Shown: positions 1-13,040 of the stretch, piece by piece
How positions within the stretch are numbered: position 1 is the stretch's first letter
Layout: each line of letters begins with the position of its first letter
Source: Lasioglossum baleicum
Taxonomy: Eukaryota; Arthropoda; Insecta; Hymenoptera; Halictidae
Direction of reading: 5' to 3'
Length of the DNA: 64,000 bases
Assembly (NCBI RefSeq): GCF_051020765.1
Contig: NC_134935.1
Span: 15,253,579-15,317,578 of the forward strand
Notes under the pieces: generated by a model
The model's database searches: none
What the model was told of the DNA's origin: nothing
The model's input: the letters and a program-made list of their open reading frames with translations, nothing else
Position numbers and translations under genes: made by a program

Positions 1-108
1 ATGAGTTTAATTCCCTTTGAAATTAATGAAACATGCATTCGTCACGACCGAACGTGTTTGGAGAATTCTTTCCTCGACGTTCCAGTCACTCAAAATGTTC
101 GTTCGTCA

Positions 109-418
109 CTTTAAAACAGAGTAGGACAATAATCAACTAATATTTAAAAATGTCTTTTTGATTAGTTAGTGATAACTAAATGGCAAATAGTCACAGCTCT
201 AAGTAATCCTTAGCTATTGCTTATTAGCGAATTAGTAGTTGATGATCAGTCATCAATCTTTAGTCATCAGTCACTATTGTGCGATTAATATTATTAATTA
301 GTTATCACTAACTAATCAAAAAGTTTTGACTAATGACTATTTTGCTATGACTAACATTCAAAAAGATTATTAGTCATTTTTAAATATCAGTTGATTATTG
401 ACCTACTCTGCTTTAAAA
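109..418. mobile_element. hAT-type MITE with 8-bp TSD
   Basis: The element is 117-410 (294 bp). Its termini are CAGAGTAGG..., with about 36 bases of terminal inverted repeat (two mismatches between arms), and it is flanked by CTTTAAAA at 109-116 and 411-418. A CA-starting TIR and 8-bp duplication are the hallmarks of the hAT superfamily. A second, perfect 25-base inverted pair lies inside, at 155-179 and 298-322. There is no coding capacity, so it is non-autonomous. Confidence 0.9.
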
Positions 419-941
419 CACACACAATAATGCCCTCTGTACATTGTCATTGGATTTAATGCAAACATATTACATAATACCTTGCATACGCCCATTCTTT
501 CGTAAAATGCATTAATGCATCAACGTTACGAAATTTCTGTACTCGCGGAAATTTATTCGTGAGCATGCTCTGCTATGCATGAGGAAATTTTTGGCGGAAT
601 CCACTTATCTGAAAGTGAGTGCCAGCCATTTGAACGCAGGTGATAGTGGGGAGAATTAGGTCACATAAATGGAGTTCTACTGTAACGTAAAGTATCGCTG
701 TTTGCATTCGTACTGTAATCATTCTAAAAGATATTTGTCTATGGGGCGAGGATATTATTTGAACAATTTTAAAGGGTCTAAGATAATGCTAAGCACTAAG
801 CCTAATTCCGTGAAGAGGTTAATGAATTAGTTCACGGACGAAGATGGGATATGGTGTAACCTGCATTAGAGCTAATGGACTGGAAATGTTACGCGAAAGA
901 AGAGAGTAATTGTTGTTTCATGATAAATTGATTGCAGATTC

Positions 942-1390
942 TTACCACGCTTATATTAACTTGCCGAGTTGTCGTTGTTGTATGCGTCAACTCTTGTAAT
1001 CGAATTTTAAACCACTTCCCGATGAAGTTAGAGAGTTGAAACTTTGAACGTAGCTCAGAACTGGATGACAATGCAATATTAAAAAAAACTGTGCGTTCAG
1101 GAGGAAAAAAAATGTTAATATTAACCGTTACACCTTGTCGCGCGACGCTCGGTAGTACGGCATCGCGTTCAGCGATCCCCACTCCGCGCGCCAGCGCTCC
1201 CCACTCCACTACGCGTTCTCACTCCGACTCATCTCCACTCCACTGATCCATTTCGCACCGTAGGAGCTCAGTCAGTGTAGTGTTCCGTTCATTCAGTTCC
1301 ATTTCGAACAATTTCGAACTCCATCAAGAGACGTCGTCTCTCGGAGTCATCCCCTCATTCTATCTCGCGTATTTCCATATCTTGCGTTTC
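942..1390 (-). repeat. Dispersed repeat, copy A (inverted relative to copy B at 4.4-4.8 kb)
   Basis: About 450 bases. Its reverse complement matches 4403-4829 almost throughout, with scattered substitutions and small indels. Shared landmarks are GAGAGACGACGTCTC, CCGAGCGTCGCGCGAC, GCATTGTCATCCAGTTCTGA and GGGAAGTGGTTTAAAATTC. It is GC-richer than its surroundings and has no recognisable protein. It could be one end of a larger inverted-repeat element or one of two independent insertions. Confidence 0.85.
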
Positions 1391-2389
1391 TATATCATAC
1401 TATTTCATTGGTCCGTATTTCGGTAATAACTCCTTAACGGAGCCGAGGCGAAAATTTTCGCTAAAGAAAAAGTTGCTTCGAATAACCTAAGGAACCACCC
1501 GTATATCTGTGGAGATTTTAACTCCTGCAACAGCTGTTGAAAAAATATTATCGTTAATTTTTGTTTAACAGCACTCGTGTTTCTTCAAAATCGCCGAGCA
1601 CATGGATCATGTTCGCAGCACGATTCCGCAATAAAAAGGAATTTTATCGTTGTAAATAAATGGTAACGCGGATCGATAGGAATTATCGTGACGCGTTCTC
1701 GCGTGGATTTGTGCCGGGGCTCGCCCGGAATTAATCTTATCGTCGCCGGCGTATGTTACGTATTTGTGACGTGGCTCGGACCGGTTTCCGACTGTTTCGA
1801 TCACGTTCCCGACGATTATGCGGGTGCTCGCGACAACAACGAACCCGAGGAATCAATGCCTCCGGCGGACCGGTTCATGCCCGCGGTGAATATCGGTCGT
1901 TCATGCGTTGAACCGATAACGAGTTCCAGTTGATATAAATCAAACGGTGAAGTGGAGCAAGGATAAATGTTCTACCGACTCGCCGCTGCCGGTAGAGATT
2001 TTACCGCTGTTATGCGAGCAATTTGTCAATGCTGCGCCGTCCCCGCGAGGAATTCGGTATTGGGATTTCGGGACCTGTTCGTCTTGAGGACATATCGAAC
2101 AGTGTATTTGCTTTGGATCAACATAATTTAAGCTAACATTAATGTGGCGTTATGCATAATTCAGAAGATGGAGTAGTATAGTATGAATACGATGTTAAAT
2201 GTTTGCTAGGCGAACAGATACTCTTAAATAGTTTTCTAAAGATGGTGAAAAATTTCAATTTTAAAGCTGTAGACATTATTTTAGGGAAATAAGAAATGGT
2301 TAACAATATGTTTGAGAGTGTTGAGAAGAGAACGAGTTGTTATAAACAATAATAGTTATAAACTAGGAATGATAAGGTTAGATAATTTC

Positions 2390-3480
2390 CGGACAGACCA
2401 CGTACAAATGAATCCAAGTGGAAATAATGAGTCCATATCAATGCTACTTCACATAGTTTTTTCAAAATTTTATATCTCCCATTGAAGTTAGAAAAAAATT
2501 ATTCTTTGGAGTGTGTTTTTTAAGGTAACAGTATAAACACCGACCAAGAAAATCGATTCTATTCGCATCAGAATCCCTAACATTGCAAGCCATTTTCTCT
2601 TTACCGGCGAAGTGGAAACATCAGGTCTGTGGTCAGACGAGCGACAGTGATAGAGACACGACTCGCTCCGACGCCTACGCAGAAAGTATGGCATTCAGTG
2701 CTTGTTTGACAATCCGACGACATTCTGCACACATCATCTGCCCTATCTGTAAAATGTTATTCTGATATTTTTATGTAAAACGTTCCACTGCACTCAACTG
2801 TGATATTTATTGTTCTTGAGCTATGAAGATTTGCGGTACTGCAGCTCATTCCTCAATGACTTCCCACACGTGTTCGCTGTTAATAGGTATTTAGCATCCT
2901 TTGTTTTCAATTAACGCGTTAATGCTATTAGCGACGCCTTCTTTCATCCCTTCGGAAGTTGCCTTTATCTGCGTTTTATCTCCATCGTTGCTAATTAATT
3001 TGTGCCTCCGTGTTTGATGGGCATTTACGTGAAGAAAAATCGATAGTGCTAGATAGTTAGTGAGGATGGTTGGAGAATGTGGTATTGCTGCAGATTTGTT
3101 TGTAATTATATTTAGGAGTTCCTGTTTCATTCGTTTCACAACCCCTAACTTTACAAACCGTTTTCTCAATCACTATACAAGATATCGAAACAAACTCAAG
3201 TGCAAATAATAAATGTATGTTAGTATTACTTCACAAGATTTTTTCAAAATTTGTCATTCTTTATAAAGTTCAGAAAAAGATTATTCTTTAGGGTCTGTTT
3301 TTGAAACTCATCACGACACTCGCCAAGAAAATCAGTTTTATTCGTCTTCGAACTCCTAACTTTGGGAGCCATTTTCTAAATCGCTAGGTACATGTTAGAA
3401 CTACTTTACAAAACTTTTTCAGAATTTTTCATTCCTCATAAGGGTTAGATTCTTCTAATTATTCTTTAAAAATTCACCAA
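2390..3480. repeat. Diverged tandem repeat, units around 250 bp
   Basis: Related blocks recur at 2395-2640, 3120-3390 and in part 3390-3480. Each has a CACA.AGTTTTTTCAAAATTT-like core (2450, 3231, 3406), an AAGAAAATC.GTTTTATTCG-like stretch and a CCCTAACTTTG...CCATTTTCT stretch. Units have diverged by substitutions and by small indels. It lies between the two arms of the inverted pair 942-1390 / 4403-4829. Confidence 0.7.
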
Positions 3481-4085
3481 TAAATGTACAAACCTTCCCC
3501 TCTCGCCAGCAAACATAAATTAATTAAAAACCCGGCGAAGTAGGTACAACCAGAAACTTTTTTCCTCGCACATAACAAAGTTCCATTTTTCCCGAGCTCG
3601 TTCTGCTTAGTCCGGGTACGTTCCGCATGCTCAGACTAACGAATTTTCCCGGAGATTACAATTTTCCACGGGTGGGTGTTTAATAGGTAGAGTGAGGCGC
3701 TAATTGGCCAGTTCGAAATGGATGATTTACGAGGAGGGAACGATAAAGGAACTTGGCAGGAAGTTGTTGCTCGCGATTACACCTGGACTCGGTGATCCAG
3801 TTTGCGAACAGGACGAGTTTCCGGTTATCCTGGTCAGCGTTGACAAACGGGTTAAACGGTCGCGTTTCCCTGCAATTGGAACAATCCCTTGGATCTCATC
3901 AAGCGGGGATTCCTGTGTAAGGGCAGCGAAAAAACACACGATTTTTAAGAATCTTTTTCAGAATAACTGTTGGATATACGAAACTAAAAAAAATGACACT
4001 TGTGCTTCAAGACTATCTGCTTAAATCCCAAAAAGTTCTAGTCCCATATACCCAATAGTTATTAAAAAAATATGTAAAAAAAACT

Positions 4086-4330
4086 CACTAAAAAGAGAAA
4101 ATAACTTTTTTCCTGGTTCTCCCAAAAATTTAATACAAATTTAAATAAAATCATCACACTAGTGACTATGTATAAAAATAAAAGCGTGGAGCGCGCACAA
4201 AGATTACGTCAATATAGTTTAGCACTCCACGCTTTCATTTTTACAGCCACTAATGTCATGATTTTATTTAAATTCATACTAAATTTTTGGGGGAACCATG
4301 AAAAAAATTATTTTCTCTTCTTTAGTGCAT
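4086..4330. mobile_element. Foldback (inverted-repeat) element
   Basis: Two arms of about 110 bases (4086-4194 and 4216-4330) are near-complementary around a loop at about 4195-4215. Shared parts include AAAGCGTGGAG, AATTTAAATAAAATCAT and CCCAAAAATTTA. It has the structure of a foldback MITE, but no clear target-site duplication was found. Confidence 0.75.
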
Positions 4331-4402
4331 TTTAATATGAGCGTGATTTTTAAAGTTTTTTAAATATATTTTTTATTTTCTACTCTTTAGTCTTTTTTAA
4401 AT

Positions 4403-4829
4403 GGAACGCAGGATATAGTAATAAATACCCGAGATAGAATGAAGGGGATGACTCCGAGAGACGACGTCTCTTTATGGAGTCCGAAATGGACCTGAATGAA
4501 CGGCACACCACACTGAGCTCCTTCGGTGCGAAGTGGGTCAGTGGAGTGGGAATGCGTACTGGAGTAGGGAGCGCTGGCGCGCGGAGTGGGGATCGCTCAA
4601 CGCGATGACGTACTACCGAGCGTCGCGCGACGAGGTCAATATTTAAATATTTTTTTCTCCTAGACGCACAGTTTTTTTAAAAATTTGTTTTTTAACATTG
4701 CATTGTCATCCAGTTCTGAGCTATGTTTAAAGTTTCAAGTCTCCAGCTCATCGGGAAGTGGTTTAAAATTCAATTACAAGATTAGACGTATACAACAACG
4801 ACACGGCAACCTAGTATAAGCGTGGTAAA
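4403..4829 (+). repeat. Dispersed repeat, copy B (inverted partner of 942-1390)
   Basis: Same repeat as at 942-1390 in opposite orientation, so the two copies face each other with matching outer ends (GCGTGGTAA side outward) about 3 kb apart. This is the geometry expected of long terminal inverted repeats. No transposase is recognisable between them. Confidence 0.85.
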
Positions 4830-5990
4830 AAACTCTTAAAATTCACTTGTTTTAACTGCACCCTCTTTTAATGTCTTAACCCCCCTTGAAGAGCTGGAAA
4901 CTTCTTCGGGGAAGAGTCGTATGAAATAGCCCTCGAGAGGACGCGAGAGCTTCGAGGAGCACGAGTGGGAGTCATTCGCAGGATAAATTGACGGTGACGT
5001 CTCTCGCGACTTTCGAGACTCCAGTTTATTGCACGTGTTGAGGGAGAGTCCTCGGGTGCTGTGTCAGTTGTTGCTTTCCTCATTTCTTGCTGAATTCTAT
5101 CATCTTTCTCTCCAACAAATTTTACCGGTAGACGCAGTTAAAAGAATTTGAGAATGCCAATACGTTATTTTCATCTTACTGAGGTTACTAAAGAAAAAGA
5201 GAAGTTTCAACAATATAGGCTTATATAAAAAAACTTGTGAAAAGCAATCTTGAAAATTTTCTGCACGACTCTGATCAACTGCAATTTTTAAAAAAATTCT
5301 TTTACGCCAGTAAACATTCTATTTTGTATTTTACTACAATATTTTAGTAAAATATTTGCAAAGAACAGTCTAGTTAACTTAGGGTGGACAATAGTATTTC
5401 GGTTTCCTCGAGTGTGCATTTGGAAAAATGTGCCCCGGTATAAGCGGAGTCACGTTCGAGCGAGCAGAAAAGGGGTCGCAAAGCTGAAGAAAATTGAACC
5501 CCCGGACGACTGTGTACCCGACGTAAACACGTTTCGAGTTACGTTTGCTCTTCTACGTTTCGATAATACATTTGCAGAGTCATCTGGCACTGCTTCGCCG
5601 TTCCTTTCAGCGTACTGTTACACTAATGCCACTTGTTACGTAGCTCCCTGGTCCTTTAACTTTCCCTTGTTGGATTTGTGCATTCATTAGACGCCTTCGA
5701 CGCCCACGCGATCGTGGGAAATCGTAAATCCGCTGATAATAACGGCCAAGCGTTCCATTACTATCTGTTTGTTCGATCCGAGAATAGTATGAATGGGTGG
5801 GACACTTTGATCATAGTCAAACAGACAACTCTACATTAATTATTGTTTAGACAGATATTGATTGGACGGGGTCAGGAAGAGCCATTTGTAATAATAGAAT
5901 GATTAATATTCCTCATTCTACTATTTTTAACGTGGTATATTTTTAAAAATTCGTCTATGTTGTACAAATGTTAAAAATGCAATGACCCTA

Positions 5991-6230
5991 TTCGGAGCCT
6001 TGAGTGGGCGTGGTTTCGTTGCTCTTGCCCTTTACAGAACCGAGACGGTGCTCCCCGACGACCTAACAGTCTCGAAGTAGATGTAACACAGCGCAAACCA
6101 AATCCTAGATCAATACAGTTTCCAAAATCTCTGAAAAATCTAGCTCCAAAAATAATAGTATTCCATCTTTGCCGTTGGAGTTCGGAGTGGGCGTGGCTTT
6201 GTGGCTCTCGCTCTCAAAGGGACCTGGACA
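5991..6230. repeat. Diverged direct duplication
   Basis: A block around GAGTGGGCGTGGTTTCGTTG (from about 6003) is repeated as GAGTGGGCGTGGCTTTGTGG (from about 6186), each followed by CTC(T/G)... and a GC-rich tail. Period is about 185 bases. Confidence 0.5.
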
Positions 6231-6589
6231 ACGCTCCTGCAGTAATTTGTGCTCACTTTTTTACGTAAGTTGATGAGTGTCGAAGACGATTGAGTTATTG
6301 TAGTAGCTGTGAACAGGCTGGATAATAAAACCGTAGAAATTCAAGTAAAAAGTGCGAAGGCATTTTCAGCGTCGTCGCTCACAGAAGAACTGTCTCCGCG
6401 ACAGATGTAATTTATCTGCTCGGGAAATGGAATCGATCCTCGTCGAACGCCATATTTACAATGCCGATGACGCTGTCTCACAGTATCTGGATCCGTCTTC
6501 CTCGATTAATCGTCCGGCGTGACGTACGGCCACCGACTATCACTGTAATCGATCGACACTGTCATAGTCACCAAACGGTGTGGCTATCG

Positions 6590-7860
6590 GGGTAAAAATG
6601 TGGAAATGATAAAAGGAAAGGGGACGATGAAGAAAATATTGAGAACAAGAGAACAGAAACAGATGGCAAGAATAGGAGGGGATGGAAAAATGTTTGAAAA
6701 CGAAAGGAGAAAAGAATTCAGAAAACAAAGAATTGAGAATAAAAGAATGAACAAAAGAGTATAAAATGAAAGAATAAAAAGCGCACGGGGATAACTGAGA
6801 ATAAAAGAACAAGCCTTTCACAATCAGTCGGAATGGATCGCGTTAGTTAAACAGAAAATAAAAGAGTGTAATTGATAACTAAAGGAGAGAAAGAAATGTC
6901 GAACAAAAATTAATGGAGAGAGAAAAATGAAAAAAATGCTTGAGAGTAAAGACAATTAATAATAAATGAAAATGGCAGTCATATTGAGCTGATTACACGG
7001 TGGCTAAGCAGAAAATAAAAGAAAATTGATACTGTAAAACGACTTAACAAGCATAAAGAAAGTAAAAAGATGGATTCTTTTAAAAAGAGAAGACAAGGAG
7101 ATTGCTGAGAATAAAAGAAGGATTCAATTGAGAACAAAAGGAATAGCTTTCCAGAGTCACCACCGATAAATCGTGTTTGCCAAATAGAAAACAAAAGGGA
7201 ATGGAATAGATCCTCGAGACTAGAAGAAGCGAGACAGGTACATCATGGAGATAAAAGAAGAGGGGAGGAGGAGTATTTTGAGCAAAAGAATCAGAAAAAT
7301 ATGAAGAAAGTGACCGGGAATAAAAGAAGACAATTTCGAATAAAAAGAACAAAACTGTCGCAGAAGGAGAACAAACCGAAAAGAATCGCTGATAAGGAAG
7401 ATGAAGAGGAACTCAGTTGTGAACACAAGGAGAGGACAAAGAAAAAGAAAAATCGAGTAAGTAGCGATAAATTGCGTTTGCCAAGCAGAGGATAAAAATT
7501 GACGAGGGGAAGAAACCCTTGAAAATAAAGGAAGAAATAAAGATGTAAATCATTCTAGATAATAGAAGACTAAAATGTGAAGAGTGTTGACAACAACAGA
7601 AGGCAAGAAGAAACTAACTAACAATAAACTGGAAGAATATAAGAAGCAGCAACAGATCACGATAATAAGCCCTCAATACAAGAAAATAAAAAGAACAAAA
7701 TGGACGCTGAAAGAGAGTAAACAAGATTACTGAGAATAGAAGAAGATAATGGAACAAAAGGAAATAGAACATTGATGGAGACTATAAATAAAAGGGAAGT
7801 TGGGAAAGATGCTCGAGAACAAAAGAAGAGCAGATAATGTAGCATAAAAGGAGGCTAACA
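6590..7860 (+). repeat. 1.3 kb purine-rich degenerate minisatellite
   Basis: The + strand is strongly purine-rich, with GAGAATAAAAGAA / GAACAAAAGAA motifs recurring dozens of times. A longer module (GATAAAT.GCGTTTGCCAA.CAGA..ATAAAAG) recurs near 6830, 6985, 7165 and 7460, which suggests higher-order units about 150-330 bases long. The opposite-strand open frames rich in Phe, Ser and Leu are by-products of this composition. Confidence 0.8.
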
Positions 7861-10562
7861 AGAATTTATGCCAAGAATTACTAGATAGATGGCAGCACTA
7901 ACTTTTTACGACCACGGTGAAAATAGAGGACAATGGAATCTGGGGATTTCGTCTAATATGGAGCAGAAAAGTGCTCGCTCGACTGTAAACAATAAAAAGA
8001 TTAGACGTGGAAGAAGCCACGCGAAAATAATCATTTTAAATGGGTCGATCGATCGGAATGTTGCGGTTACGCTGGCTGTGTTCCAGGTTTGTGTTGGTAA
8101 ACTTTGCTGCGATACGATCCTGCGGACGGTATGCCCTCCCTTAATTCGGTTCTCTTGTGTACTCGCGGAATTTGTGACAGCGATCCTAAGCTGTTGCAAA
8201 GTGCACTTCTATTGAGTTCAAGTTGCAAAATCTACTTACAACGTGCCCTTATCATTTAATTAATCTAGTAACTGCCACTTTTCATAATAATTTTACAAAA
8301 CAATTTATTTAATAGTTTTAGCAAAAATAAAAATCTTTTGATCTTTAAACTCAGATAAATAGTCGTTCTAGCTGAATAAATCGAACTCTCTTGCTCGTCC
8401 CAGTTCGAAGCAACCTGACACCCGCATGCAGGTTTAGCTTCCCGAATACTTATCGCAGGTTTATTTTAATCTTCACTATGCCGGCTCGCAGACACGTATC
8501 TTCTCATTCGATGCTATAGCAGTCGTGCGTTCCAATTTGTGACAAAAATGGAAGGCAAAATCAATTCCGTCTACTGCGCGTCAACGTGGTTGCTGTTTTT
8601 ACGGGATCGTTTCAATAATTAAACAGCTCGTTTATTGATCTTATCTTTTCATTTAGAAGCTGCGCTTTTCCATCCTTTTTTAAGATCTTCGTGAAAGTGC
8701 ACAGTTGAAGTTCCTCCGTGTATATTTATACACTTTTCATGTTCGAGAAAAATTGAAAAATGAAGAATTTGAAGCTTTAATTAGCTAGAAAATCATAATA
8801 AATGTTTAATTTTCTTTTCCATGGACCGTTCCTGTAGCAATCAGAAAAATTGGGGAAAGCAATTTATTTAATAAAATTAGTACTGAAGTTTAAATGATTT
8901 AATTAAAAATTTATTTTTCAATTTGAAATGAGAAAAAAGTCGTTCTGATTTCATTCATTCCTCCTTTAATTACATTTTCATTTATCCGAACAGAGTGAAC
9001 TCGTCAGACTGCGAAATACATGCAAATATGCATTTTCCTAAAAGAACATCGAATTTGACTAAACGCATTTGCTGCATTATCGAAAATTGTCACGAGCCAC
9101 GAGCTAACTGCATCAACACACCTCCAGCGCAAAATAGATGAATGCAACTATCTCGTAAAAAGTCCTCCTTTGGACTCGGGTCCGCGGAAGTCCATCGGAG
9201 CATCTGAAATTCATCTCGCGTTGCATTCGCGAGAGTGTAGAGCAGCGTTGCAAGTGTTACCGGCTACGTTTATTACGGTCCCGTGGGTATGCATCGACTA
9301 TGCAGATTTCTCGGCTTCGATCCCCGTTTCTCATGCAAGTGTCGGGAACCGGTGCACTTTCCGACCCGATGGTGCATCCGACCGTGCATCGTGTAGAGAA
9401 AATGCATCCCCGGAAATGAGGAACATGAAACAATGTTTACTATTTCAGACATTTTACGAATGATAAATGGAGTACATATGCAATGATTGGACTGGATTTT
9501 CAATAATTGTGCTGTACGAAAAGAAAGCATAGGAATTTTCTTTTACATTACAATTTTAAATGCAAGTATTAGATGACGTTATTGAGGGTGACTTGTTAGT
9601 TGACAATAAAAATTGCTGTTGCTATTAAAAGTTCCATTAAAATGTATTCATCTATGTACTATAGATTTTTCAAAATTATGCAATAATCACCGGTCGGTAA
9701 TGTGTTAATCATTCAATCATATCATATGCAAATTGTCTTCTTATAAAACCTGAGAGACTACTTCTACAAGCAATAAACTCACACAATCTCGAAAACTTGA
9801 CTCGACAAAGCACGTGTCAAAAAAAAAGAAAAAAACGGCAATGAATTCAGAATTGCGTGACGCCATTGCCAAAAGGAGCACTTGCTCGCCTACTTCTTAG
9901 AACCTGCGCCAAGAACGTACACCCACCTGGGATCACTGGTGATAGCCAGGTGACATAGTGCAGGTCCACTCTATTGATCAAGCCTAATCGGTGAATAGCA
10001 AAGTGGCCTCTTTGACTTCGGTATCCGCTTTGTCTCGGGTAGCGTGCCTCCGTCCGTCGAACTATCCCTTAATCCAGTTTGACTTGGGGCTACACGTGTC
10101 ACGTAATCCAATTAGCAAGCGCCCACCCGAGTGCGTAACACCGAGAGCGCAACATTACGGCTATCCTGTGTTGGTTCCAGCTACATGCAGTTGCAGTTGC
10201 TGCACGCATGCACAAACACTGACACAAGCGAGCGCGTGCGTCCATAAACACGAGTGCGCAGGTTTGTTGTCCTCTCCCTTCCGCACGACGATTGCATGTA
10301 AATGCAATTTGCACGGTGCACGGGAACGAGACGTGATTCGGGGCTGCAACTGGAAACGACCTGCGAAACAATTCTTCAACGGTCCGCGCTGCAATTGCGT
10401 CCACTTTCGCATTTCTCTTCGTCCCATTGCTGATGCACCAATCTCTCTTTCATTTTTTTGATACGCGGATCAGTGAAATGTTGTGCCAGATTTGCCCCAG
10501 GTTACCGCAGGTTTATAGTAGATCCTCTATAAGCGCAAAAAGGCCGTACACGATAATCTCGG

Positions 10563-10908
10563 CTCAGGTATATCGGTGTGAACCACTACCAATGCGACGC
10601 GGAGAATCGCAGTCGTCGGCACGGTTCAAAGGCCCGTGCGTCCTCACAATGTAATACCAGTATAAAATCTTTTTTATTATTACTTATTTTTTTATGAAAC
10701 TTTTATCACTATATTTGTGGCATTTTTCTGATTGAAATAGGACCAACCACGATATAATTTCAACTGTATTTAGTGGTTTAATTGACGATGAAAGTTTCGG
10801 GCGCAAGGAAGGACAGCGTATGGGAAAGAAAGAGACGCGGTGAGTCGCTGTCCTTCTCTACGTCCGGCTCGGCCTTTGAAGCTCGAACAAATAGTGTCCC
10901 GTCTACGA
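10563..10908 (-). repeat. Dispersed repeat R, copy 1
   Basis: The reverse complement matches 31249-31616 closely. Shared sections are TATATCGGTGTGAACCACTA, CGATATAATTTCAACTGTAT and GAAGGACAGCGTATGGGAAA. No protein is recognised. Copies 20 kb apart in opposite orientation indicate an interspersed, mobile family of unknown class. Confidence 0.85.
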
Positions 10909-10958
10909 TAAATGCAAACGAATCTGCCCGAACGGGAACGGGATCTTAAAACTGTCAG

Positions 10959-11088
10959 GATTCCTGAGAATGTTCGGGTTTCCCGAAAATGTTCGGGATT
11001 TCTTATTAAAGAACGATATTAAAAGGTTCCGTGCAGTATCAAAAATCCCGAATATTCTCGGGAAACCCGATCATTTTCGGAATCCCCT
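10959..11088. repeat. Imperfect hairpin with TTCGGGTTTCCCGA-type arms
   Basis: Arms at about 10959-11008 and 11037-11088 are complementary: GAATGTTCGGGTTTCCCGAA on one side, TCTCGGGAAACCCGATCATT on the other. Related GGGTTTCGGGAG follows at about 11130. The function is not known. Confidence 0.7.
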
Positions 11089-12599
11089 CCCGACCCGATA
11101 CGCGTCTCCCCATCCTGTCCAAAGCATCGGGTTTCGGGAGTTCCTGGGATCTCGCATATCACTAATTAGAATCATTACTGAGTTATTTATGATTATCAAA
11201 TTAGATTTGGGAGTCATTGTTCAGTCTACCAAATTAGCTTGTAATGCAAGGTAATTCATAGTTCCTTTCAAAGGGTAATACAGGAATGTTAGCGATTAGA
11301 TGATCCATTGTGCCAATCGAAATCGATTTCCTTGATACCTTGGCTGATGCTTTGATACTATACACGGCCCCTTTCGTACGCTACATTACACAGATCATGG
11401 GCGTGTACACGGCTTCTTGTGATGAGTAATGACGCATGAATGCGCTTCAAAGCAATAGTCGGTCTACAGCATTGGTCGGTTACAGCCTAAAGTAATCCTC
11501 CTGCTCAAAGGATTAACATAAATACTCACGGTATAATATCGCCTAATACATCATCCCCATCCGATATAATATCCATAAGAAATAGAAGATCGATGGCTTA
11601 CCCAGAAAGAACTCTTCCTACCAAGTTTTATCGCTATACCTCGCCCGTAAGGATAGCTGTTTCGGTCGCATTTAATCTCATCTAAAACTTTTTTAAAACG
11701 TCTGACACATTTACCATATCGATCCAAATATTCGAGAATTTTTTCTGATTTTTTAGTTGCAAACTCTGGTCGTAAAAAATGAAAAAACCATTCCATATTG
11801 AAGCTCAAGACCGACCCATCCGGAAATTAATTTATTAGTCAGGTATTCTCACTAACACTATCTCCGATTTTTTCATATTTTTAGCTACGGTGTCTCGTAG
11901 CTAAAAAAAAATAAAAAACAATATTTTCGACGTTTTCTTCTATGGAAATGTAAGTTCTACTTAATTTTTCTCAATTCTTGTTCTCTGTACCAACGATTTC
12001 AACGTACTCGAAACAATATTCAATTTTTCCAAAAAATGCTACCTTTTTTTGACCCACAAATTTTCGAAAATAAAAGCTATAGTGTCACAAACTATAGTTT
12101 TCCGAAGATTGCCAGTGTATGGGCGACCACGCTATCAGTCGCCTAAGGGTTTCATCGATCAGAGCATTTCCGGCGATCTCTCCAAACAAAACCAAGCGGG
12201 TTCGATGCAAAGTTCACGCGTGGGCGAACAATGGCAGCCCGATGAAAGTTTTCGAGGAACGGCGCGCAATTATGAACCGCGTTCTGTTGCTCGCATAGTT
12301 TCGATCGATCGAAGCGGTGGTCGGTATCGTTTCGAGCACGAGTAACGATATATCATTTGTGGGAACTTGATAGGCAGAGCATGGTCATGATAAGGCAGCG
12401 ACGAACCTCCTGTTTCCCTGTCGCACGGGCTGCGTCGTCTCCTTTCCGAGACGTTGTCGAACCGCATTGGTGGATCGATCGGACACTCTAGGCGGTCCCA
12501 CTTCCGTCGCTTTTCTTTTAATTCGGAGGGTAGAACCATCTGTTTCCCTTCCTTTCCCACCATTTCACTCCCCTTTTATGTCTCTGTGCGAGAAAGGAA

Positions 12600-13040
12600 G
12601 GACTTGGAGGGTGACTTGGACAAAAAGCTTACCTTAAGGGTCTCATCTGCTTTGGAAAGCTACCGGAGGGCTGGAAGGAGAGATTTTTCCGAAAATTTGT
12701 GCTAGAGTGTTTCATTTTGCTTGGGAGAATATTGGGAAGCTGAAAGGTTTCATTTAGTTTCAAAGAGTATTGAAGAACTAAGGGGTGGAGATTTTTGTGA
12801 AAATTCGTGCCAGAATATTCCATTTGACTTGGCAGACTGTTGAACAGCTGAGGAACATCTTTGAAAATGATCAAGATCAAGAAAGGATTGAAAAGCTAAG
12901 GAGGAGAGATGTTTTTGTTCAATTCGCTTTTGAAGAATATTGGAGTGCTAAGGAGGAGAGTTTTATTTGGTTTGGAAGAATATTGGAAAGCTGAAACTGC
13001 TCAATTTAGTTTGGAAAGGACAAGAAGAAGACATTTAATT
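12600..13040. repeat. Degenerate minisatellite
   Basis: Repeated modules of the type GAATATTGGGAAGCTGAAA and AAGGAGGAGAGAT with GAAAATT(C/T)GTGC(C/T)AGA recur about every 60-120 bases through this stretch. The open frames across it (12785-12994, 12909-13115) are repeat-derived. Confidence 0.6.

Noticed and set aside
889..1209. 106-codon frame on the - strand
   Set aside because: Lies in dispersed repeat copy A, with no recognisable domain; the equivalent region of copy B does not keep the frame.
9991..10461. 156-codon + strand frame with many Cys and His
   Set aside because: Overlaps two - strand frames in GC-richer DNA and has no family resemblance; Cys/His arise from TGCA-rich sequence.
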